From the NCBI GenBank assembly GCA_016207825.1, contig JACQZI010000002.1:1-52071 (forward strand): a DNA stretch of 52,071 nt, given 5' to 3'. The position numbers were made by a program, and so were the translations under genes. The notes beneath the pieces were generated by a model that made no database searches, was not told the DNA's origin, and was given only the letters and a program-made list of their open reading frames with translations. The DNA comes from Planctomycetota bacterium. Its GTDB lineage: Bacteria; Planctomycetota; MHYJ01; JACQXL01; JACQZI01. Below, piece after piece: positions 8,198 to 15,100 of the stretch (position 1 is the first letter of the stretch; each line of letters starts with the position of its first letter).

Positions 8198-8579
8198 CTC
8201 CTTTACCGTGAAAGGCTGTTTTTGGTACGCAGGTTTCCCGTGGAAGAACAGGTTATCCTGCCCATCCTGGCAAGGGGAATCATCATACGAGCCATTGCCG
8301 TCATAAAAGCGGTGCGTGCACCATTTCGCGTCACCTTCTTTCCGGCCCGCCGAAAATGCCCCGTTTTTTACGGGGTCGGGCCTCCTCCGAATTAATCATC
8401 GGAGTGGTGAATTTAACGCTTTTCCCTTGTTTTGGGCTATCAAACCACGGGATTTTAAGCTCTCGGTCCTTCTATAATATACTACAATAAAAATGGTGAA
8501 AAGTTTTATAAATTTTACGAAAAACGAAAAAATATATTCGCCGGAGGCAATGGGGTTCTTCTTTCCCTTATAGGCGACT

Positions 8580-8881
8580 GGAGGTAGGATACCTCCTCCC
8601 CCTGCGCATCCGACGAAGCGTAACCCTGCCGATTGCCGGATAGTTTTTCAAAACGTTTTAAGGTGTGTGCGGGCCAGGTGAAAAGATAGCTCCTGCCGGA
8701 TGTAATGGGTGTATTCGGCAATAGCAAAAGGGGAATTCGGCAACTGAGAACCGGGTAGGGGGAGGATACCCCCTCTCCCCGGCTGTCCGGCAACGGGTAT
8801 TTTACTGGTTGGCGGAAAATCAGGTGTTTGCGTTTACAGAAAAGACGTGGTGACTGGCAAATAGGGAGGAGGTATCCTACC
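8580..8881. repeat. Three related GC-rich hairpins around GGATACC
   Basis: GGAGGTA-GGA-TACCTCC is at 8580-8596. A variant, GGGGGAGGATACCCCC, is near 8757-8772. At 8864-8881 the 18-mer GGGAGGAGGTATCCTACC is the exact reverse complement of 8583-8600. The outer copies thus form a perfect 18-bp inverted repeat about 260 bp apart. Confidence 0.6.
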
Positions 8882-8931
8882 CCTATACCCCGTGGCAGGA
8901 AAAAACAAGAAATTATTGATATTCATATAGC

Positions 8932-9160
8932 TAATGTCCGCCTCTCTGGGTCATTCCCGCCCCGCTCCGCTTCGCTACGGGGTTCACCCTGAGTGTTCTC
9001 CTTGAAGGGACACCCGATAATAGGGACCTTCGGCAGAATGGAGCGAAAGCGGGAATCCAGGAAACCACGGATTTGGCTGGATTCCGTGTCCCGCCAGAAG
9101 CGAGGCTCGCCAAAGGCGGCAAGCACGGAATGACAATCAGAAAAAGTAATTAGGACATTA
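8932..9160. repeat. Inverted-repeat intergenic element
   Basis: TAATGTCC at 8932-8939 and GGACATTA at 9153-9160 bound a segment. Its inner arms carry GTCATTCCCGC and GCACGGAATGAC, the widespread type of intergenic palindrome whose translation gives the familiar false VIPAFAGMT-like peptides. It is probably a MITE or REP-type element with degraded arms. Confidence 0.5.
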
Positions 9161-9183
9161 AGTATGTTAGTCTCAATAGTTAA

Positions 9184-9306
9184 TCATTTAATTTTAACTT
9201 TATGGCTTAACCAGGCAGGTATTTTGATGTTTTTGATAGGATTAAATTCATTGAAATCGATTGTTTTACTGTAAGAATGCCACCTAATTCCGCGAATTCC
9301 GAGGGA
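9184..9306 (-). pseudogene. Remnant of an ELKPI-tail radical SAM gene
   Basis: A 41-codon open stretch ends at TGA 9184-9186 and reads ...GIRWHSYSKTIDF, then NEFNPIKNIKIPAWLSHK. It aligns with the tail GVWRSY...GLDELKPIKYRKLPSWL of the rSAM enzyme at 10779 (shared W-SY, E, PIK, K, P, WL). An in-frame TAG (9307-9309) precedes it and no upstream rSAM core is found. It lies just downstream of the B12-type rSAM gene in the same direction, so it is probably the last gene of the operon, deleted by the rearrangement that brought in the 5-9 kb segment. Confidence 0.6.
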
Positions 9307-9430
9307 CTATAGCCCATTTTCATTTACAAAGGTCTTTATTTAAGCGAAAATTAATATATGAGCGCTAACAGCCCAACTTTTTGGATTAATCCGCGGATTT
9401 GTGCAATTGATTAAGCCGTGATGAAAAACA

Positions 9431-10777
9431 TCAAAACTCTATTTCCGCCTTTCGGCGAAAGGCAAACTTCCTTATTTTTTCGTGATAATCCAAAATAGTT
9501 TTTTTGTCCGTTCGGCAGAATAAAGCCGCCCAATCTGAAAAGAGTTTTTCTTGGTCGAAAATATATTGCCCCTGATATTTCCGTTTGATTTCGGGATGCG
9601 CCATCAATTTCTCAAAGCAACCAGAGCCCGGGTCTATTTCCAGTAGTTTTACGTAAAACTTTGATTTGGGATATTCGGAAATTTTACTGGCGAAATCGTA
9701 GTTTTTCTGAAGGCTTTCTTCGGTTTCCCCTTCTAACCCCAGAATTAAATAACTATTGCTATAGAGCCCTGATTCATTCAGCAGCCGTGTCGCTTTTTTG
9801 TTGTCCTCAGGGGTCGATTTTTTATTGGCAAGCTTTAGGACTTCCGCGTCATTGCTGGTAAAACCTACATAGGCAACGGCTGTTCCGATGTCTTTAAGCA
9901 AGGAGATGTTTTTTTTGTTAATCATTTCAGCCTCGCATGAAACGACATATTTAACATAATTGGTTTCGCCTTCTAATATTTTTTTGCGGTATTTTTCCAG
10001 CCATGACGGAGAAGAAAATATATTTCCGGAAACGTCCCGGATAAGATTAACGCCCCATTTTTTAGAAAGTAATTTCCGTTCTTCAACCGCAATTTCCGGT
10101 TTTCTTAACCTTAATCCTTTGTCTTTGACACAGCAAAAACTGCACTTTTTGTTCATTCCGATTTGGTTGATGCAACCTCGCATGGAAAAAGTAGCCAGCA
10201 TCCGTATGCGGCGCGACTCCAAGCTTTGGATTTTAAAATAATCTTCCGGATTGACGAAAGAATAGTCAAGCGGGGGAAAATTTCTGATATCGACCTGTTT
10301 TAATTCGTTTGTGTGGATTTCACCTGTTTTATACCTATATGCGATATTGGGAATATCGGGAAAAGCTGTTCCTTTTACGATTTCCACTATTGCTTCTTCA
10401 CCATCGGAACGCACGATTATATCCGCTTCCAAGCCGCCAGAAAGGATTTCCCTGTATAAATGGGTAGCGTGTATTCCTCCTAAAATAACGGTTCCTTTGG
10501 GATTTGCTTTTTTTGCTTTTGACACCAGTTTCAAGGTGTTTTGTGCATTATACCCACGCATATTGAATCCATAAAAAGACGCTTCTGGGTCGATTTTGCC
10601 GACCATAGTAGGATAATCTATGATTGCGCCATCCGTAATTTCTATTTTGACGCTTTTTCGAAATGCCGACTTTAAACAATTGGCCAGTATCAATAATCCT
10701 AAATTGGGAAGGGCATTGGTTGGATTAAGATCTTCCTTATCATGGGGTGCGAAAAACAGCTGTATCTTTTTCATCAT
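9431..10777 (-). CDS. B12-binding-type radical SAM enzyme
   Basis: This 448-residue protein begins at ATG 10777, one base after the upstream stop. Residues 1-165 resemble the cobalamin-binding domain of COG1032 enzymes (PNLGLLILANCL, VILGGIHATH, ADIIVRSDGEEAIVEIV), although the classical DxHxxG is not obvious. The radical SAM core follows with an unusual C202-x9-C212-x2-C215 in place of Cx3Cx2C, inside MRGCINQIGMNKKCSFCC. Later segments (VVSCEAEMI, AYVGFTSNDAEVLKLANK) match the family. Such enzymes often methylate unactivated carbon. Here the substrate would plausibly be the pathway peptide or a sugar. It is the last intact gene of the long operon. Confidence 0.85.
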   Translation of the reverse strand: MMKKIQLFFAPHDKEDLNPTNALPNLGLLILANCLKSAFRKSVKIEITDGAIIDYPTMVGKIDPEASFYGFNMRGYNAQNTLKLVSKAKKANPKGTVILGGIHATHLYREILSGGLEADIIVRSDGEEAIVEIVKGTAFPDIPNIAYRYKTGEIHTNELKQVDIRNFPPLDYSFVNPEDYFKIQSLESRRIRMLATFSMRGCINQIGMNKKCSFCCVKDKGLRLRKPEIAVEERKLLSKKWGVNLIRDVSGNIFSSPSWLEKYRKKILEGETNYVKYVVSCEAEMINKKNISLLKDIGTAVAYVGFTSNDAEVLKLANKKSTPEDNKKATRLLNESGLYSNSYLILGLEGETEESLQKNYDFASKISEYPKSKFYVKLLEIDPGSGCFEKLMAHPEIKRKYQGQYIFDQEKLFSDWAALFCRTDKKTILDYHEKIRKFAFRRKAEIEF

Positions 10778-10778
10778 T

Positions 10779-11741
10779 TCAGGAACGCCTCAGCCACGAA
10801 GGCAATTTACGGTATTTTATTGGTTTAAGTTCATCCAAACCAAAAAACCTTTCATAAGAGCGCCACACTCCCCGGCAGAGATTGTCCGCTTCACATTCCT
10901 TGCAGGATTCCGGTTTTACACACGGAGAACGGGTTTCTTCAGGTATTGCGCAGATGTCAATTTCGGTTCTGGGCGGACCGACCATTTCGCCTATTTTAGG
11001 CTCCCTGTAAACAAAAGGTAAATAAAATCCCGGGTTAGGGAAAATACAGGGGGGGATGCGGTATAACTTTATATTTTGATTATAGGAAGAGCCGATATCA
11101 AGCGCTTTCATAATATACGGCTTGGCGTCGGTGAGCCTGATAAAGGTTTTTTTACGGTTTGACAGCGCGCCGGAAACCATATCCAGCGATTCCATCAGGA
11201 GCATATTAGGGCGCGGTAATTCTTCGGAAATAAACCTTACTGTTTCAGAAAGCGATTTTATGGTGCTTTTACATGCCAATATTTTTACGTTGATGAGCAA
11301 TTTATTCCCTTTTCCCCTTAATTCCATCAGGTTTTTTATGCCGGCTAAGGTTTCATCGAAACTGCCTTTAACGCCGGTAAAAGCGTCAAAGAGTTTTCTG
11401 TCTGAAGAATGGAACACGATAAAAGGCTCGCGCAAACCGGATTTAATCGCTTCTTTAGCGAACTTTTTATCGGCAAATTTACGGCCATTGGTTAAAATAC
11501 CCAGCCAGGTGCCTGTTTTTGCCGCGTATCGGGTAATTTCAAGAAAATCCGGATGTATAGTCGGCTCTCCTCCGCTTAAGGTAAGTGTATTTTCCCGGTA
11601 TTTATCAATATAGCTTTTTACTTCGTTAAAGGGTAATATCCCGTGTTTTTTCCAGGCAGGTGGTGACGGGCAGGAAATGCATTTATTGTTGCAGTTATAA
11701 CATATTTCCAGGTTAACGAAACGGGAAGAGCATTTAGGCAT
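10779..11741 (-). CDS. Radical SAM/SPASM enzyme, ELKPI-tail paralogue A
   Basis: This 320-residue protein has C17-x3-C21-x2-C24 in CYNCNNKCISC (with an extra Cys at 14), LSGGEPTIHPDF, and a C-terminal cluster CKECEADNLCRGVWRSY...ELKPI that should hold an auxiliary Fe-S cluster. A Shine-Dalgarno AAGGAG precedes ATG 11741. It is closely related to the next gene upstream over its whole length (KGSF, NLCxL/NLMEL, IPPCIFPNP), a clear tandem duplication. It is probably a peptide-modifying enzyme of the locus. Confidence 0.85.
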   Translation of the reverse strand: MPKCSSRFVNLEICYNCNNKCISCPSPPAWKKHGILPFNEVKSYIDKYRENTLTLSGGEPTIHPDFLEITRYAAKTGTWLGILTNGRKFADKKFAKEAIKSGLREPFIVFHSSDRKLFDAFTGVKGSFDETLAGIKNLMELRGKGNKLLINVKILACKSTIKSLSETVRFISEELPRPNMLLMESLDMVSGALSNRKKTFIRLTDAKPYIMKALDIGSSYNQNIKLYRIPPCIFPNPGFYLPFVYREPKIGEMVGPPRTEIDICAIPEETRSPCVKPESCKECEADNLCRGVWRSYERFFGLDELKPIKYRKLPSWLRRS

Positions 11742-11755
11742 TTATTTTAAGCTCC

Positions 11756-12706
11756 TTAAGAGTGTTTTACACCCAGGAAGCCCGGTTTTTTCAGAATTTT
11801 TATAGGTTTTAGCTCATGTAAACCGACTACTTCCTCATACGATTTCCACACACCCGGGCAGATATTATCTGCTTTGCATTCCTTACACCAAGGTGGTTTT
11901 ACTCCTGTTCCGTCCAATTGCGAGTTTTCTATGTAACGCTTAAGACCAAGTATATTATGGTTTTCCTGTTTGTTACAGATCAAAAGGCGATAATAGGATT
12001 CCGGATTAGGGAAAATACAGGGCGGGATGTATCTTAACTGTATATTCTGGCTGTTTTTTATGCCGATAGTTACGGCTTGGCTTATCAAGGGTGCGGCTTG
12101 GGTTAAGCTAATCAGCGTTTTACCCTTGTTTTCCTCGGCTGAACAGACGATATCCATTGCTTCCAATAAAATCGTATCCACATCGGGAAAGTTACGCGCG
12201 ATGAACCGGATAGTTTCCGGCAGGTCTTTTACGGTGCTTTTGCAGATGAGTATTTTCAAAACAATACTTATTGGGTAACCGCCTGATTTTAATCGGCAGA
12301 GATTTTTCACCCCAGAAAACACTTCGTTAAAACTGCCTTTGGCGCGGGTGAATGCTTCATAGGATTTCTTGTTGGATGAATGAAAGGCAATGCAGACATC
12401 ATCAAGGCCGGCTTTGACTGCGTTTTCGGCAAACCAACGGTTTGCGAATTTCCTGCCGTTGGTCAATACGCCGACTCTTGCGCCGTGCCCGTGTGCGTAT
12501 TGGACGATTTTGATAAAATCAGGGTGGATGGTCGGCTCACCGCCATTGATATTGACTACCGAACCGTAACCGGTGTTTTTATCAAGATATTCTTTTAGTT
12601 TCTTAAAGGGCAATATCCCTGCTTTCTGCCAGGAAGCCGGGCAGGGGCAGGAAATGCAGTTGCTATTGCAAATATAACAAATTTCTATGTAAGAGCGGGT
12701 GGTCAT
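11756..12706 (-). CDS. Radical SAM/SPASM enzyme, ELKPI-tail paralogue B
   Basis: This 316-residue paralogue of the enzyme at 10779 has C13-x3-C17-x2-C20 (plus Cys 10), NGGEPTIHPDF, IPPCIFPNP, and CKECKADNICPGVWKSY...ELKPI at the end. I chose ATG 12706 because a TTGACT-N17-TATAAA promoter ends 6 nt before it, so the message would be leaderless. The frame is open back to a TTG at 12721 that lies next to the -10 box. The promoter overlaps the 3' end of the glycosyltransferase gene, so the two paralogues and the B12-type enzyme can be expressed apart from the upstream genes. Confidence 0.85.
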   Translation of the reverse strand: MTTRSYIEICYICNSNCISCPCPASWQKAGILPFKKLKEYLDKNTGYGSVVNINGGEPTIHPDFIKIVQYAHGHGARVGVLTNGRKFANRWFAENAVKAGLDDVCIAFHSSNKKSYEAFTRAKGSFNEVFSGVKNLCRLKSGGYPISIVLKILICKSTVKDLPETIRFIARNFPDVDTILLEAMDIVCSAEENKGKTLISLTQAAPLISQAVTIGIKNSQNIQLRYIPPCIFPNPESYYRLLICNKQENHNILGLKRYIENSQLDGTGVKPPWCKECKADNICPGVWKSYEEVVGLHELKPIKILKKPGFLGVKHS

Positions 12707-12712
12707 ATTATT

Positions 12713-12741
12713 TTTATACAATAAATTAACGAAAAAGTCAA
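12713..12741 (-). promoter_or_regulatory. Internal promoter giving a leaderless rSAM mRNA
   Basis: TTGACT (12736-12741), a 17-nt spacer and TATAAA (12713-12718) are followed by 6 nt and ATG 12706. Its distances are identical to those of the promoter at 5064-5092. Confidence 0.6.
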
Positions 12742-14012
12742 TAATGGTTTTTAAAGCCGTTGGGAAGCAATGAGTGATTCAGCGGATTAACGGTCACACC
12801 AGATAAAACAGCGTCATATGCCTTAAAACGTCCGTTAATGTATTCCTCGAAATGAGTCACTTTTTCTCTCAATGTTTTATAGGCGTTTTTACCTACACTA
12901 ATGCGCTTGGCTTTATTTTTAATAATACGGGAGAGTTTCGTGCTTAGCTCAGACATTTTGAGGGGATTGACAATGAAGGTATTGTAACCGTCCTTTAATG
13001 AGTTCTTAAAGGGGAATTTACCCGCGATTTCCTCGCTCAGAAGCGTACAAGCTCCCGTGGCAAAGGATTCCCTGTATAATACCGGCTGGTGTTCTTTTAC
13101 CGGAAACTGGTTTTCCAGATGAATCACGCAGGAAGCGCGTTTTATCAAACCGGGCATTTTCCACGGAGGCAGGAAAGGAATTATTTTTGATTGCCTCAGG
13201 ACATTGGGGTATTTACCAAGGTGTTCACGGAATTCGCCTATTAATTTACCGTTGGTAACGAATAGGATAAAAAATATTTCTTTTATCTTTTCCAGCGCCG
13301 TTACAAGTTCAAAAACACCTTTATTCCTGCTTGTCTTGCAGGCAACCAGTAAAAGAGGGATATTTTTGTCTAATTTGCCTATGCCCAGTTCACCCAGGTT
13401 AATGGGCTTTGCATCGGAGTTAAAACAGTTCGGATTTACCTGGTAAAAAGGCGCGGCGTAAAACTTGCCCGGAGCAATACCCAAATTTATCAGTTCGCGA
13501 TGTAAATTTCCTAATGTTATAACTCCATCAACATTCTTGAAAAGATGTATAAAGGCGGTCCGGAAAGAAGGGCGGCTGAAAATCTTTCTGGCATCGCTTC
13601 CGGCGGTTTGCAAAAGCTGCCGGCGACCGGTAAACATTTTTGACAGGTAACCGGCAAATCCGTAAGGTAACGTATAAATAGAATGTATTATTTCACAATC
13701 ATATTTTTTAACAACTTCCACGGCTAAATTAGCCAAACGCACAACCATGGCATCTGTATGAGGAATAGGGACTACAGAAAGAATATCTTCTTCCGGCAGG
13801 TTATGAACAAAAACATTTTTAGGCTGGTAAAAAGCTTGTTCCGCCTGCTTATCCAAATTCAACTGTTCGCGGTACATCTCCTCTACAAGAAAAGCGTTGG
13901 TTACAATATGGACTTGGTGCCCCTGCTGTCCCAAAGCGCGCGCAAACCAGTAGGTATGCGCCGAAACACCACCGGCAATAGGCGGGTATTTACCGATAAT
14001 ACATATTTTCAT
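12738..14012 (-). CDS. Glycosyltransferase, GT4-like
   Basis: This 424-residue cytosolic protein has two Rossmann-like halves. The N-terminus MKICIIGKYPPIAGGVSAHT and ARALGQQGHQVHIVT is the usual GT-B acceptor domain. In the C-terminal half, IPFLPPWKMPGLIKRASCVIHLE and ESFATGACTLLSEEIAG are the family's nucleotide-sugar region. It overlaps the upstream peptidase gene by 4 nt (ATGA), so they are translationally coupled. Its place between processing genes and rSAM genes suggests it glycosylates the pathway product or its carrier. Polysaccharide synthesis is the alternative, but no other sugar genes are nearby. Confidence 0.85.
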   Translation of the reverse strand: MKICIIGKYPPIAGGVSAHTYWFARALGQQGHQVHIVTNAFLVEEMYREQLNLDKQAEQAFYQPKNVFVHNLPEEDILSVVPIPHTDAMVVRLANLAVEVVKKYDCEIIHSIYTLPYGFAGYLSKMFTGRRQLLQTAGSDARKIFSRPSFRTAFIHLFKNVDGVITLGNLHRELINLGIAPGKFYAAPFYQVNPNCFNSDAKPINLGELGIGKLDKNIPLLLVACKTSRNKGVFELVTALEKIKEIFFILFVTNGKLIGEFREHLGKYPNVLRQSKIIPFLPPWKMPGLIKRASCVIHLENQFPVKEHQPVLYRESFATGACTLLSEEIAGKFPFKNSLKDGYNTFIVNPLKMSELSTKLSRIIKNKAKRISVGKNAYKTLREKVTHFEEYINGRFKAYDAVLSGVTVNPLNHSLLPNGFKNHY

Positions 14013-15082
14013 ATTATGAGCATTAATTTTAACATAATGAATAATGTCGAAGCAACAATAAAAGGAGCAAAAGGAAGCGGTTTTTCCTCCACTCTTATGG
14101 GCACGTAAAATTCCGGCTGCGTTCCGGCTATTTCTTGCAACCGGCTGATGTTCGATTCGGTTAACCGCGCTGATTCTTTGAATAATATCTCGGCGCCCTT
14201 GGGCGTTTTGAATCCTATCATGACTTTATCCTTACCTTTATACAAATTTAAGCCTAATTCCATATCCGCTTTTAAATCGGCAGCTTTAACGGGAAAAATA
14301 TGCGAGAAAAACTCCAGTGTCTTGTAAAAATTGAAGAAACAGACGAATCCAAACAAAAATAAAAGCCCTGAAAAGGAAAAATGAGAGCCTGTTATTTTTA
14401 TGATAAGGAGCAATATGAAAGAAATAATGCCGTAAACATGCGATGATTTTCCCCTTTGTTTAATGTAATCGCCGATTTTCCCCCTGAAAGGGTTGAACAG
14501 CAAGTGAGAAAGCATGAAGATTACAATGGTTCTTAACATAATATTTACGTTGATAGGCATAAGCAAGGCAACGGCGGATATCATTATCAACTGCAAAATC
14601 CGCGTAATGGATAATGTGCGTTCTGCGGTTTTTACAAGTGTGTTTTTGATTGCTTCCTTAAAAAATTGCCGCTGAAAATAAACCTCAAGAAGCAAATATG
14701 GAAACATAAGGCAATAACATATTGACAAAGGGATAAGGATATTCAGCGTTATTACGTAAACAGAATGGAGAAGATTAATGGTAAAGGGCAAGAGATTAAT
14801 TGTGGAGGCGATAAAGAGTTTTCCATCGCCTGCATGCCAGAGTTCAAAGAAATACGCTCCTATGCCCATGCCGAAAGCTATCCCGAAAAACAACGGTATT
14901 TCTTTGGCTGCCTGAGGGTTTTCCTTAATAGTTAAGAAATTGACAAACAACCCAAAAACAAGCATTCCAAGAAGCGGAATATTGGGTATTTTTCTCCTAG
15001 AGATGTCCGTATATGAAAAATATACGCCGAAAATAAAGGTTACAGACAGGATGATAATGTTTCTTATGAGTAACGGTTCCAT
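14009..15082 (-). CDS. A24 (prepilin-type) aspartic peptidase
   Basis: This 357-residue integral membrane protein has the two aspartates of A24 peptidases: D26 in SYTDISRRKIPN and D86 in HAGDGKL (the usual GxGD has His in the first position). There are several membrane segments up to about residue 250, then a soluble stretch, then a last membrane helix (FAPFIVASTLFIMLKLMLII). The bacterial PilD N-terminal zinc/methylase domain is absent. The soluble insert with a terminal helix is more like archaeal-type prepilin/preflagellin peptidases. No pilin gene is nearby. It could cleave the precursor leader (residues 32-50 are pilin-like in being hydrophobic after a basic part) or another exported partner. 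That role is an inference. Confidence 0.8.
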   Translation of the reverse strand: MEPLLIRNIIILSVTFIFGVYFSYTDISRRKIPNIPLLGMLVFGLFVNFLTIKENPQAAKEIPLFFGIAFGMGIGAYFFELWHAGDGKLFIASTINLLPFTINLLHSVYVITLNILIPLSICYCLMFPYLLLEVYFQRQFFKEAIKNTLVKTAERTLSITRILQLIMISAVALLMPINVNIMLRTIVIFMLSHLLFNPFRGKIGDYIKQRGKSSHVYGIISFILLLIIKITGSHFSFSGLLFLFGFVCFFNFYKTLEFFSHIFPVKAADLKADMELGLNLYKGKDKVMIGFKTPKGAEILFKESARLTESNISRLQEIAGTQPEFYVPIRVEEKPLPFAPFIVASTLFIMLKLMLII

Positions 15083-15100
15083 TCATTTCCGGTATTCATT

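Larger units (their letters stand above)
8396..9183. other. Gene-free repeat-rich stretch
   Basis: No convincing coding frame is present. Short frames here translate repeats. The stretch holds three related GC-rich hairpins (8580-8881) and an inverted-repeat element (8932-9160). It separates the broken rSAM gene at 9184 from the protease cassette. Confidence 0.6.

Noticed and set aside
8515-9126. Short coding frames on the minus strand
   Set aside because: They translate hairpins and REP-like repeats, have no Shine-Dalgarno and give the typical false peptides of such repeats.
9220-9345. 38-residue excisionase-like frame (MKMGYSPSEFAELG...)
   Set aside because: It overlaps the rSAM tail remnant in another frame, lacks a Shine-Dalgarno and is too short; the rSAM alignment is stronger.
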